From Alteromonas sp. MMG017 (GTDB lineage Bacteria > Pseudomonadota > Gammaproteobacteria > Enterobacterales > Alteromonadaceae), in contig NZ_JAGJDY010000013.1 in the NCBI RefSeq assembly GCF_018100795.1, forward strand, positions 1-64,000: a DNA stretch of 64,000 bases, in the 5' to 3' direction. Under the pieces are notes generated by a model. That model worked only from the letters and a program-made list of their open reading frames with translations. It made no database searches and was not told the origin of the DNA. The translations under genes and the position numbers were made by a program. The first letter of the stretch is position 1, and every line of letters begins with the position of its first letter. Shown in pieces: positions 37,256 to 46,620 of the stretch.

Positions 37256-38365
37256 TTAGCGTTTGAATTTTTCTGATAACTTGGCCATTCCACCACGTTT
37301 AACGTTAGCTTGTTGTGTATAGTGACCTGGCATTTCAGGCGATTGCCAGCCCCCTGCCAATTGAAGTTCTGGCAGGGTAGCACCATTTTCAGCAAGTGAA
37401 ACCGCGCCACCAACTCGGCCACTATGAGGTGTAATGTTTTCTTTTATTCCTGCACGAGCAGCAACTCGTTTCCATATCCTATATACACTCGAATAATCTA
37501 AGACTGATAAAGCAGGTTCGTTTACAGGAGAATGATGATGTGTATTTGGTTGTTCGTCAAAAGGCAGCAGTGCATGTCCGCGGTTAGAAACACGGCGAAA
37601 CAGAATGCCTTTATTTATACGACGAGGATCATCAATAAGTCGTTCACTTTGCGACTTAGTATCAAAATTAGCCTCAGCAATATATTCATCCACCATGTTG
37701 ATAGTGCTAGTAGAAATAAATCGATGAGAGCCCTTACCGCTTTGGTCGGACTTTGACGTAACGACCAACAATGCATTGTTGCGTCTACTAATATGCTCAG
37801 CACAAACACGGACTAACTCATCAGCACGCAAGAGTGCATCGAACATTAAGTTCATAATGGTTAAGTCACGCATCTCTAACAAGGTGTCTGGAATAATCTT
37901 ATTGTTTATCTCATCCAGTAAATCGATAGTAAGTGGAACGGCTTGGTTATGACTGAGTTGAAATTTACGATTTTCAATAAGCGAGAGCCGAACGAAGTCT
38001 CGAAGATAAACAGATTGAATGATAGGATTTGGAAGCTTTGCAATGCCCAAAAATTTACTAAGCGCTGACAGACGCCGCTTTATAGTTCTGTAGGCTAGGG
38101 GAGACTTACACAGTTCTTCCACATAGCGTTTGATTGCGAATTCATTGTGAGAGAAATCATCATTGAAGCTTTCAATACCTTCAGACTGGCAGAAGATAGC
38201 AAAGTCGTTAAAATCACTAATATAAGCGCGTTGAGTATTACGCGGTAGTTTCGTGAAAATGTCACGAAAATACGCATCGACATATTCAGCTCGTTCGGTA
38301 CTAGCACTATCACGATCGACGATTGATAGTTGGGTATTTGAACCAGGTTTGAATATAGACGACAT
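37256..38365 (-). CDS. Cre-like tyrosine recombinase
   Basis: 369 residues. An N-terminal core-binding domain (residues ~25-130) precedes a catalytic domain with all six active-site positions: R180 (LLRADEL), K205 (TSKSDQ), H314 and R317 (HSGRVG), W340 (GGWQSP) and nucleophile Y349 (GHYTQ). The H-R-W-Y spacing (3, 23, 9) is identical to that of phage P1 Cre. A perfect 19-bp inverted repeat with a 6-base centre sits 36 bases upstream of its start. It may resolve, invert or integrate DNA, or act on its own site as a regulator. Confidence 0.88.
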   Translation of the reverse strand: MSSIFKPGSNTQLSIVDRDSASTERAEYVDAYFRDIFTKLPRNTQRAYISDFNDFAIFCQSEGIESFNDDFSHNEFAIKRYVEELCKSPLAYRTIKRRLSALSKFLGIAKLPNPIIQSVYLRDFVRLSLIENRKFQLSHNQAVPLTIDLLDEINNKIIPDTLLEMRDLTIMNLMFDALLRADELVRVCAEHISRRNNALLVVTSKSDQSGKGSHRFISTSTINMVDEYIAEANFDTKSQSERLIDDPRRINKGILFRRVSNRGHALLPFDEQPNTHHHSPVNEPALSVLDYSSVYRIWKRVAARAGIKENITPHSGRVGGAVSLAENGATLPELQLAGGWQSPEMPGHYTQQANVKRGGMAKLSEKFKR

Positions 38366-38401
38366 CTAACTAACTCATTGTTATTATGATTAATTAAGGC
38401 A

Positions 38402-38445
38402 GTAAATTCACGCATGATAATTACAGTTATCATGCGTGAATTTAC
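38402..38445. other. lox-like inverted repeat, candidate recombination site
   Basis: GTAAATTCACGCATGATAA (38402-38420) and its exact complement (38427-38445) flank TTACAG. Two 19-bp arms around a 6-base asymmetric core have the shape of a tyrosine recombinase crossover site (loxP: 13+8+13). There is no T-run. The position, next to the recombinase gene and upstream of its start, suits either a recombination site or an operator. Confidence 0.72.
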
Positions 38446-39714
38446 CAAAATAGCCTTGTGATAGCCCAATTCTACACACAAATACTGTTCATATATACAG
38501 CTTTAACAGCTATATTGACGTTTTCTCTATCTAATCGGCTATTTATTAAACGTGCGCTACGTAAAATTTAACGGTATATACCTCTATTATGCGCTCAGAT
38601 TTCACGTAGAAGCGCATTTTGATAAGCTGATTTTCCCAATTTCTTTTGCCTAAACTTAGTCTAAATAATGAATATGCTAAGCACTGGATAAAGTGATTAT
38701 TCAAATAGCATCACTCAATAAAGTCCTACCCAAAAACCTGAAATGGTTTGTATTGCTAATTTTTAAAGATAAAAATTTCTCTTAATAAAGCTATATTGAG
38801 GATTTTAATGCAGACTTACTAAGTCAAAAAATTTAATTAGAAAAATAGGTTAGGCATCTATTTTTTATAAAGAATAATCAGCAAAGAATTTGCTAATTAA
38901 GTTATCAGCCGCCAAGGCTTGAATGTCATTTTAATCACAATATCTGTTCATAAAATCAGTTTAAGGTTACATAAAGATACCAAGGTAAAGACTCATACGA
39001 TGTTCTTATATAATCAACTACTAAGCCTTAGATAGAGCCTTAATCAAAACTTATTAATAAAACCTATAGACTAAACGCAATCGTAAAGTATCTAAATTGA
39101 TAGCGATGTTAGCCAACTCAAATAATAAACGGAGCGTTTTAAACCTCGTAAAGCTTCTGTTTGTTGCCATTAAAATTATAGTATTCATTGCATACCTAGT
39201 TAATGTAAACAAAGCGATAAATATATCTAACCGTAGGAAAAGGGAATAGTCTTAAAGCAGGCCACCACGAGATACAGTGCTGGGAACACATTGACTTACA
39301 AACACGCCTACCTGATAGCTATATCGATATCCTATTTAACATAATATACATTATGCGCAATTAAGTGCATGAGGGTTTGGAGAGGTTGATGCTAGTGTTC
39401 TCAGTAGCTTTGCAGTGCGTGATGGCTTACACACTTTTTTGCGTCTGCAGTTATTGCTTAGGTTTGAGATGTGTTTTTATGACGTGCGTGAGATTAAAAT
39501 CTGAGATGTTTTGCGTGGTGTATGTCGAACTTTTCGCGTACGCGCTCTATGTGAAAGCTACTATGTTATGGATATTTCGTTATGAATTTCTAGATTGAAC
39601 AATTGAAAGACTGTAATTTTCAATAGATAACAAACTAAGGAAGGATTTTATAAATTAAGGGTTTTATAACAATATATGTTCAGTAAATTACTTTACGTTA
39701 AGATCTTCATAGTA
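38446..39714. other. Gene-poor AT-rich stretch beyond the recombinase site
   Basis: About 1.27 kb without a convincing gene. Between 39365 and 39598 an open frame of 77 codons is rich in Cys, Val and Tyr and runs with a strongly GT-biased sequence; it looks like a chance frame. The rest is AT-rich with dispersed stops. It may be debris of an inserted element. Confidence 0.5.
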
Positions 39715-40062
39715 TTAATTTTTTAAGGCGGCATTTTCTATTTCTAATACAATTAAACGCTCTAGCATTCTTAACAGCTGTTTGCGGTTTTCCTTTTGAA
39801 TTTTTGCCAGGCTTTTATTTAGTAAAATAATGTCATCTTCTGATAAGGACACTTCGACACTTTCGATAATATTCGCGTTGTGCACAAACTGTTTGTAATG
39901 ACTTACGCTATTTTCAATTGCGGTATCTATTAAATGTTGCTGGCAGCCAACTAGCTTGCTAGTAATATAACGAGTAATAACTTTTCTTACTTCCGTCAAA
40001 CATGTCGGAAAAGCTATAACGTTTTCTATATGTTGGTTTTTACCTTCGTCTGCTGTGCTCAT
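39715..40062 (-). CDS. Uncharacterised small protein
   Basis: 115 residues, not recognised. It appears helical with a leucine-rich C-terminal half (LLNKSLAKIQKENRKQLLRMLERLI) that could form a coiled coil. GAGGT eight bases upstream supports the start. No signal peptide or membrane segment. Confidence 0.55.
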   Translation of the reverse strand: MSTADEGKNQHIENVIAFPTCLTEVRKVITRYITSKLVGCQQHLIDTAIENSVSHYKQFVHNANIIESVEVSLSEDDIILLNKSLAKIQKENRKQLLRMLERLIVLEIENAALKN

Positions 40063-40158
40063 TAAACGCTACCTCAATCTGTTTACTACAGTGCGCGTAT
40101 TTAAATGTATATTACTCGGAATTAAATATTACATTACTAGATGCTTAAATTAGTATCT

Positions 40159-41511
40159 CTATGGATTAGAGTTTTTGTGGTTTAATTTATTCACTATTGC
40201 GTTTAACGTTTCTTTATCGCCCTCATAGGTCAATGCATTAATACTGCGCTCATAAGCTGTTTTGGCGTGTTCAGCTGCTGCGTCGGATACTTTACCGTTA
40301 CTTGTTTTAGCAATGGCATCTAAGGTTTTCTGCATTCTTATGGAAACCTCAATCATAGTTGCGCCATCTCGAGCCACCCCAGAAAAAGCGTCATCAAACA
40401 TATCTGCAGTGCTAATATCAGGTACGGTTACGTTGTTGTATTTAATATCGTCGTCTTCATTTTTATCTTCTTTTTGCGCCCACTGAATAAACAGTCGTGA
40501 ATAACTGCCGAGAATACTAATGGCCGTACCCGGGTCGTTAACCGAAGGCGAAAGTGCACGGGATGCTATTTCTGATAAGACCACTAAGCCATATCTTGGG
40601 TCGGCTTCAAAAGAACGTTCGCTTCCAATCTGAAATGCCGAAAGCAGTGCTGACTTATCGTTTTTCTCATTACTTTTGCCACTGCTTTTATTTTTGCTGT
40701 TATCTTCGGAATGTTTCGGCTTAACGCTTTCTATATAGCACAGCGGCCTGTCGGGTGTACAAAATTGTCCAGGTAACATAGCGATGTGTACTTGAGTATC
40801 TTGTTCTTCAGCCCAAGCTTGTACTTTTGCCATATCAACCATTTGAACATAACCAATGCTATCGGTTGTTAGGGTTTGGTATTTTGAGGTATCACCGCCC
40901 TGCTCTTCCATATTTTTTGGCTGCTGCTTACCGCCGAGCCTTGGCGTAGACAACCGATGATTAATGGCTCGCATTGCGGCATCTTCAACCTTTTGTACTG
41001 TTGAACCCACACGTCCTAGTCTGGCTACACTGTCTACCCACCGAATAAACGTTAGAATGACGATGGCAAAGACTAAACAAGTGAGACAAAAAAGAAGAAA
41101 TATTCCAGCGTCTTCGAAGAAGTTGTTACTTGAGGCCGTAATGGCGACTACGCTAAAGATAAACGCGCCGACAAAAGTAGACAGTGCATTTTGTGAGGCA
41201 TCATCAGAGATAATTAAACTTACCGAACGTGGCGTGGATGACCTACTGGCTGACGCATAAGCACTTACCATAGTACCGGCAGAAAATGTCGCTATGACTA
41301 GCATGCTCGAAGCCATAATAGACAACAGAGTTTCGACCGATGCTTGCTCAACTTTAGGTAGGTGCTGCGCAAGTGCAGCTCCGTCTGCTAGCTTTGCAGC
41401 AAAAACGGCGGCTATAGACAATAAGCATAAAGAAAGTGGCTTTACCCACAGCTTTTCTTTGAAGCTAAAAAGCAAAAACCGCAATCTATCTACTGTGATA
41501 GGCGCATCCAT
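40159..41511 (-). CDS. DUF2254 family membrane protein
   Basis: 450 residues: four hydrophobic segments in the first 160 residues, then a soluble region (residues ~210-450) with a lysine/asparagine-rich stretch near 275-290 (NSKNKSSGKSNEKND). Sequence features fit DUF2254 (predicted membrane protein, function unknown). AAGGA nine bases upstream of the ATG. Confidence 0.78.
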   Translation of the reverse strand: MDAPITVDRLRFLLFSFKEKLWVKPLSLCLLSIAAVFAAKLADGAALAQHLPKVEQASVETLLSIMASSMLVIATFSAGTMVSAYASASRSSTPRSVSLIISDDASQNALSTFVGAFIFSVVAITASSNNFFEDAGIFLLFCLTCLVFAIVILTFIRWVDSVARLGRVGSTVQKVEDAAMRAINHRLSTPRLGGKQQPKNMEEQGGDTSKYQTLTTDSIGYVQMVDMAKVQAWAEEQDTQVHIAMLPGQFCTPDRPLCYIESVKPKHSEDNSKNKSSGKSNEKNDKSALLSAFQIGSERSFEADPRYGLVVLSEIASRALSPSVNDPGTAISILGSYSRLFIQWAQKEDKNEDDDIKYNNVTVPDISTADMFDDAFSGVARDGATMIEVSIRMQKTLDAIAKTSNGKVSDAAAEHAKTAYERSINALTYEGDKETLNAIVNKLNHKNSNP

Positions 41512-41550
41512 GAATTTGTATCCTTTTTATTATGATTATAGTTAAAGGTT

Positions 41551-41688
41551 TTACTTCATACGTCTATTACCTGAACAACGTTTAGAACAATAAACCACAT
41601 TCTCCCAATTCTTTTCCCATTTCTTGCGCCATGTAAAGGGCCGATTACATACTGGGCATGTTTTGCTTGGCAGATCACACTTCTTCAT
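41551..41688 (-). CDS. DUF2256 zinc-ribbon protein
   Basis: 45 residues, found by reading the minus strand. The pattern CPVC-x4-FTWRKKW-x9-YCSKRC is the DUF2256 type, with four cysteines for one zinc. Its first 14 bases overlap the end of the bacterial photolyase-like gene, so the two are co-transcribed; the pairing is seen in other proteobacteria. Function unknown. Confidence 0.85.
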   Translation of the reverse strand: MKKCDLPSKTCPVCNRPFTWRKKWEKNWENVVYCSKRCSGNRRMK

Positions 41689-43213
41689 TATCAGATAACT
41701 TCGTTAAAAAAATGATCGCACTGTCTTTCATGGCATTAATATTTTCATCTTTCATTCGCGCATAAGTTTTATACATCATCGCCATTCTAGGGTTACCACT
41801 TAATTTTTCTTTCTGCTCATCTATGAAATGCCAATATAAGTAATTGAATGGACAAGCTTTCGGACCAGTTTTTTTACTGACTTGGTATCCGCAGTTTTTG
41901 CAGTAGTTCGACATTTTATTAATGTAACTTCCACTAGCGACATAAGGCTTGCTCGCGAGCTGGCCGCCATCACTGTATAAAATCATGCCAGCTACGTTGG
42001 GTAGTTCTACCCATTCATACGCATCCGCATACACTAACAAATACCACTGCTGAACTTCATCGGGTGATAAGCCGGTTAAGAGACAAAAGTTGCCCAGTAC
42101 CATTAATCGCTGAATGTGATGAGCATACGCGTTAGCCTGTGTTTCCTTTATGCATTGGCGCATGCAGTTCATATTCGTTTGCCCATCCCAAAAGAAATCA
42201 GGAAGTGAACGATCATTATTGAAATAATTATCGCTCTTAAGGCCTGGCATAAAGTGCCAATAGAACCCCCTCACAAATTCTCGCCACCCCAGTATTTGGC
42301 GTATAAAACCTTCAACCGAGTTAAGTGGTGCCGTGCCGGCATAATAAGCTGATTCCGCAGCACTAATGGCTTCTTTCGGGCTTAACAAGCCACAGTTTAA
42401 ATAAAAGGCGATATGAGAATGATACAACCACGGCTTACCTTCAACCATGGCATCTTGGTATTGGCCAAAATGGGGTAAGCGTTCTTCAATAAAATCGCTT
42501 AATACTGTTAAGGCATCGTCACGGGTAACGGCAAAATGAAATGGGCTAATGTCACCAAAATGATCACCGAACTCGTTTTCAACTAAATCAATAACGTCTT
42601 GGGTAATCGCATCAATTTCGAATTGCGTGTGGGTCGGCACATTTGTACCTGCCGGCATGGGCTCTCGGTTTTGAGAGTCGTAATTCCATTTCCCACCAAT
42701 AGGGTTTTTATCTTCCATTAAGATGCCATGCTTTCTTCGCATCTCTCGATAGAAAAACTCCATACGCAATTGTTTTCTGTCATGCGCCCAATCACTGAAT
42801 TCTTGAGGGGTGGCGAGAAAACGAGAGTCATTAATGATAATGACCGGCACTCCTAAGGTTTGCTCCCATTGCTGCATGCTTTTTAGCAACCGATATTCAC
42901 CCGGTGATGTGACTTTTACACTGTCGTACTCGCCGTGTACTAATGCGTGTTTCACCTGTTCTAGCAAACTACCTTGGTTTGTTTCATCGTTAAATTCAAT
43001 ATAACTAACGTTAAAATTGTCTTCCTTTAATGCTTTTGCGAAGTGCCGCATTGCACTAAAAAGAAAAACAATTTTCTTTTTATGATGCTTAACGTAGGTA
43101 GCTTCTTCCCGCACTTCGGCCATCAGTATGGTGTCTTTCGTTTTTGTCGCGTTTTCTAGTACAGGCAAATTGTAAGTAAGTTGGTCACCTAAAATAAGTA
43201 TTAAAGAAGCCAT
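41675..43213 (-). CDS. Iron-sulfur bacterial cryptochrome/photolyase (FeS-BCP/CryPro)
   Basis: 512 residues of the photolyase-related family represented by Agrobacterium PhrB, which repairs (6-4) photoproducts. Conserved: [12 protein letters not shown] at the start, [30 protein letters not shown] and [13 protein letters not shown]. Cysteines in [14 protein letters not shown] and KACPFNY give the four iron-sulfur ligand positions. It starts seven bases after the class I photolyase ends. Repair type is inferred from the family. Confidence 0.88.
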   Translation of the reverse strand: MASLILILGDQLTYNLPVLENATKTKDTILMAEVREEATYVKHHKKKIVFLFSAMRHFAKALKEDNFNVSYIEFNDETNQGSLLEQVKHALVHGEYDSVKVTSPGEYRLLKSMQQWEQTLGVPVIIINDSRFLATPQEFSDWAHDRKQLRMEFFYREMRRKHGILMEDKNPIGGKWNYDSQNREPMPAGTNVPTHTQFEIDAITQDVIDLVENEFGDHFGDISPFHFAVTRDDALTVLSDFIEERLPHFGQYQDAMVEGKPWLYHSHIAFYLNCGLLSPKEAISAAESAYYAGTAPLNSVEGFIRQILGWREFVRGFYWHFMPGLKSDNYFNNDRSLPDFFWDGQTNMNCMRQCIKETQANAYAHHIQRLMVLGNFCLLTGLSPDEVQQWYLLVYADAYEWVELPNVAGMILYSDGGQLASKPYVASGSYINKMSNYCKNCGYQVSKKTGPKACPFNYLYWHFIDEQKEKLSGNPRMAMMYKTYARMKDENINAMKDSAIIFLTKLSDNEEV

Positions 43214-43220
43214 GGGTACC

Positions 43221-44666
43221 CTACTCTTTCAAAGCCTGAAATGCGTCAAGGGCACGCTGTCTCGATGCTTTTAAATCTACAATGGGTTTAGGGTAATTAT
43301 CACCTAAATGGACACCCGCATCTTTAGCAATAATCGGTGGTGCATCCCAAGGTTTGTGTATGTACTTATCGGGAAGGTCGGCAAGTTCAGGGCAGTACTT
43401 TCTTACGTATTTGCCTTGTTTATCGAATTTCTCGCCTTGTAGTAATGGGTTAAAAATTCTGAAGTACGGTGCAGCGTCAGCACCGGTGCCTGCTACCCAT
43501 TGCCAACCTGCGGTATTGCTGGCTAAATCAGCGTCTACAAGGCAATCCCAAAACCAGCGCTCGCCTTCGTGCCAGCTTATAAGCAGGTTTTTGACTAAGA
43601 ACGATCCTACAATCATACGAACGCGATTGTGCATATACCCCGTTTGCCATAACTCGCGCATACCCGCATCCACAATAGGAATACCGGTTTGCCCTCTTTG
43701 CCACGCTTTAAGCGACTTTGCATCACGTCGCCAATTGAATTTATCAAACTTATCATTGAAGTTTTTATTCTGTATGGTTGGAAAATGGTACAGCAAGTAA
43801 TAACTGAACTCGCGCCAGCCTAATTCACTCAAATATGTGTCTATGCTTTTATCTTCAGTGGTTTCAAATCTATCTTTAATGGCATACCACGCTTGATTAG
43901 GCGACACCTCGCCAAAGTGCAGATGAGGAGACAGATGAGAAGTCCCATTCATTGATGGAATATCTCGCGCATCTTTATATTTACGCGCAGAGTGCTCAAT
44001 AAAATGCTGTAAATTGTCGGCCGCACCGTCTTCACCCGGTTTCCAATGATTTTTAAAATCACTATCCCAATTAAGTGATGGAAGTAAGTTCAGGGCATCT
44101 ATACCGCAAGGGCGGTTAGTTTTACCGTTCTTACTATCATCCACATCGGCGTATGTAATGCGTGCTGGCGGCGCCTGCGGATAGCGCGGAGGCTCAACGT
44201 TCAAACACCCTTTTCGATAATACGGGGTGAAAACTCGATATGGCGTGCCATCTTTTTTTAGCACCTTCATCGGTTCCCACAACAAACTACCGTTACTACT
44301 GTGCGCCTCAAAGTCATTGTCTAAAAGCTGCGTTTTAATCGCTTTATCTCGATTAATTTGCCAAGGCTCATAACACCGATTCCAATAGATTCCTTTCGCT
44401 TCATAGGCTTCCATTAATGCAGGGATAAGCGCTTTAGGATCGCCTTTAAATACTTTTAGGTGGCCGTTTAATCTGTCGTTCAATGAATTCAACGAATGAT
44501 GTAACCACCAATTGCTTGCGCCTCCCAATGCTCTACCATCAGGTGCATTGTCATCGTAAATGTAAATCGGGATTATTTTCCCCTCATCACAGGCTGCATT
44601 TAACGCGGGGTTATCTTTTACTCTAAGGTCCTGTCTGAACCACATTATCGACACTGGCACTGTCAC
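43221..44666 (-). CDS. phrB: Class I CPD photolyase
   Basis: 481 residues. The folate/antenna half begins MWFRQDLRVKDNPAL; the FAD half shows LSPHLHFGEVSPNQAWYAI, LGWREFSYYLLYHFP, DAGMRELWQTGYMHNRVRM and the ASNTAGWQWVAGTGADAAPYFRIFNP electron-transfer/FAD region. Light-driven repair of cyclobutane dimers. A GTG at 44666 with AGGG upstream is preferred; the longer frame to 44699 lacks a ribosome site. Read leftward together with the FeS type gene. Confidence 0.93.
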   Translation of the reverse strand: MTVPVSIMWFRQDLRVKDNPALNAACDEGKIIPIYIYDDNAPDGRALGGASNWWLHHSLNSLNDRLNGHLKVFKGDPKALIPALMEAYEAKGIYWNRCYEPWQINRDKAIKTQLLDNDFEAHSSNGSLLWEPMKVLKKDGTPYRVFTPYYRKGCLNVEPPRYPQAPPARITYADVDDSKNGKTNRPCGIDALNLLPSLNWDSDFKNHWKPGEDGAADNLQHFIEHSARKYKDARDIPSMNGTSHLSPHLHFGEVSPNQAWYAIKDRFETTEDKSIDTYLSELGWREFSYYLLYHFPTIQNKNFNDKFDKFNWRRDAKSLKAWQRGQTGIPIVDAGMRELWQTGYMHNRVRMIVGSFLVKNLLISWHEGERWFWDCLVDADLASNTAGWQWVAGTGADAAPYFRIFNPLLQGEKFDKQGKYVRKYCPELADLPDKYIHKPWDAPPIIAKDAGVHLGDNYPKPIVDLKASRQRALDAFQALKE

Positions 44667-44777
44667 GGTTAGCCCTTTTTTTGAACAATATATAAACACT
44701 TACGCATACGTATGATACGATAATCGCAGAAAGCAGGATCCGTCTACCCCAAAAAAATGTATAAGGGAGGGAACCCT

Positions 44778-46091
44778 ATGTTACAGGATAATCATGTGAT
44801 ACGTGATTCAACAACACCTACTAGAGGCCTGTTTTGGTTTCGCCACGATTTGCGTTTTCACGACCAAGTAGCGCTATCATCGCTTTGTCAGCAGGTAGAC
44901 GAATTAACGCTGCTTTATATTATTGATGACAGCTGGTTTGTACCGAACTCCTACGGTATACAACCCGTTGGTGAACATCGTTTTAATTTTCTTATAGATA
45001 CAATAGAAGCATTAAACGAAAAAGCGAGCGCTTTGGGTCACTCTATTTTGACCTTAAAGGGCCAAACACCTGAACTACTCGTGTCTTTGCTTTCATCTAA
45101 TGCCTATACGCACTTTGGTATTACTGACCATGGCGGCTATAACGAGCGCAGAGAAGCCGAAGCTGTTTCTCGTTTTTTCCCCAATATAGAAATAGTAACG
45201 GGCGAATCTAGCTCACTGTTTAATCAAGAAGACCTTCCTTTTAATCTTGAAGTCATGCCAGATGTCTTTACCCCTTTTAAGCGTAAAATAGAATCGGCAA
45301 TAAAGCCTTGCGTCCCTGTAGCGACCTTAACTGCATTGCCTAGCCCTTTCACACCTGATATAGACACAAAAAACCAATATACGCTCAACCGTTGCCTTCC
45401 CCGTAATCAAGCAGAAGGGACATTCGTTGGAGGCGAAGAGGCCGCACTGTCTCACTTAAACAGTTATTTGTTCGAATGGAAAGTGGCAGCTAGTTATAAA
45501 GAAACACGAAACGCCTTAGATAGTTGGCGAGACAGCACTAAACTATCCCCTTGGTTAGCCACAGGTGCGCTGTCGGCACGATATGTTATTCAAGAAGTGA
45601 AGAAGTACGAGCAAAACGTCGTGAAAAATGATTCAACCTATTGGATTTATTTTGAGTTGCTTTGGCGTGAGTATTTTTATTGGCTTCAACAAAAGTTTGG
45701 GCCTAAATGGTTTCAATTCGATGGTATAAAATCAAAAATGCCAAACACCAGCCACGACCCTCAAGTCTTTGTCAGTTGGTGTAATGGGCAAACGGGATAT
45801 CCCATTGTGGATGCGTGTATGCGTCAGCTTGCTGTTACGGGTTATATGTCTAATCGAGGTCGGCAGTTGGTGGCAAGTTGCTTTGTGAATGAGCTCAGGC
45901 AAGATTGGCGCTACGGCGCGGCTTGGTTCGAAAGCCAATTGCTGGATTATGATGTGGCTAGCAATTGGGGAAATTGGCTTTACTTGGCAGGCGTAGGTAC
46001 AGACCCTCGTGAGAATCGGCAATTTAATTTGCAAAGACAAACCGAAATCTACGACCCCAATGGTGAGTTCTGTGCAAAGTGGCTAGGATAA
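44778..46091 (+). CDS. DASH-family cryptochrome
   Basis: 437 residues. GLFWFRHDLRFHDQ begins the N-terminal domain. The C-terminal FAD part has NWGNWLYLAGVGTDPRENRQ and the DASH ending FNLQRQTEIYDPNGEFCAKWL. Family members act on single-stranded or looped DNA dimers, or as photoreceptors. The start at 44778 follows GGGAGG (seven bases); 44757 has no such site. It is divergent from the other two photolyases across about 110 bases. Confidence 0.9.
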   Translation: MLQDNHVIRDSTTPTRGLFWFRHDLRFHDQVALSSLCQQVDELTLLYIIDDSWFVPNSYGIQPVGEHRFNFLIDTIEALNEKASALGHSILTLKGQTPELLVSLLSSNAYTHFGITDHGGYNERREAEAVSRFFPNIEIVTGESSSLFNQEDLPFNLEVMPDVFTPFKRKIESAIKPCVPVATLTALPSPFTPDIDTKNQYTLNRCLPRNQAEGTFVGGEEAALSHLNSYLFEWKVAASYKETRNALDSWRDSTKLSPWLATGALSARYVIQEVKKYEQNVVKNDSTYWIYFELLWREYFYWLQQKFGPKWFQFDGIKSKMPNTSHDPQVFVSWCNGQTGYPIVDACMRQLAVTGYMSNRGRQLVASCFVNELRQDWRYGAAWFESQLLDYDVASNWGNWLYLAGVGTDPRENRQFNLQRQTEIYDPNGEFCAKWLG

Positions 46092-46213
46092 CGCCATTAC
46101 TTGTCACAATAACATGCATAATAAGTCAGCTTTTTTAGGTTATGCGTATCCTGTGAGCAGTAAATACTGCCGCTGCGGTTACGTGTAACCTTGTTGAAGA
46201 TAGTAAAAATGGG

Positions 46214-46489
46214 TTATCGGTTGTTTTTACGTAACCATTCATTAAGCAATTTTATTTGTCCGCATTTGTAAGCCGCATACATCAAACGTACTGAGTTAGA
46301 CACAGCTTCACTATCACTCCACCCTGTTTTCTCTCGAATTTCATCGTAGCAAAGCTTGGCTTCCGGAGAAACATAGCCTCTTACAAGCTTTTTCCCTGCA
46401 TCTCGTTGACGTTCTCGAAAGCGGCGTTGCTTATCTGCATTCGCTTTTGCCTTCTCTTTTATTGTGCTGTTTTTCGTATTTTCTGTCAT
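46214..46489 (-). CDS. Small basic protein, possible ribbon-helix-helix regulator
   Basis: 91 residues. The N-terminal half is very basic (EKAKANADKQRRFRERQRDAGKK), then a strand and helices (VRGYVSPEAKLCYDEIREKTGW; SDSEAVSNSVRLMYAAY) in a ribbon-helix-helix-like order. No close family recognised. The start could be the ATG at 46489 or the GTG at 46498. A near-palindrome GTTACGTGTAAC (46178-46189) lies just past its stop. Confidence 0.55.
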   Translation of the reverse strand: MTENTKNSTIKEKAKANADKQRRFRERQRDAGKKLVRGYVSPEAKLCYDEIREKTGWSDSEAVSNSVRLMYAAYKCGQIKLLNEWLRKNNR

Positions 46490-46561
46490 AGTAATCACTA
46501 GCTCGTTAGTAGTTCGAGTTTAACACGCGTTTTTATTAAGAAAAATGACTGTTCGGAGTTG

Positions 46562-46585
46562 TTTAGCGTACAAGTGTTCGCTAAA
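46562..46585. promoter_or_regulatory. FabR-type operator upstream of fabA
   Basis: The near-palindrome with core AGCG-N-ACA-NN-TGT-N-CGCT and TTT/AAA flanks spans 24 bases and ends 36 bases before the fabA start. Its shape fits FabR, which represses unsaturated fatty-acid genes in gammaproteobacteria. No FabR gene is in the window. Confidence 0.68.
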
Positions 46586-46620
46586 TTAGCACCGCGAATT
46601 TAAAAAACAACGAGTTGGGA

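Noticed and set aside
38402..38445. The long inverted repeat as a transcription terminator
   Set aside because: It lacks a T-run on both strands and lies upstream of the recombinase start rather than after a gene.
39365..39598. Protein gene of 77 codons in the gene-poor stretch
   Set aside because: No ribosome site, odd composition and no similarity that I recognise; kept only as part of the unexplained region.
43354..43800. Plus-strand open frame of 148 codons inside the CPD photolyase
   Set aside because: Antisense to conserved FAD-domain sequence.
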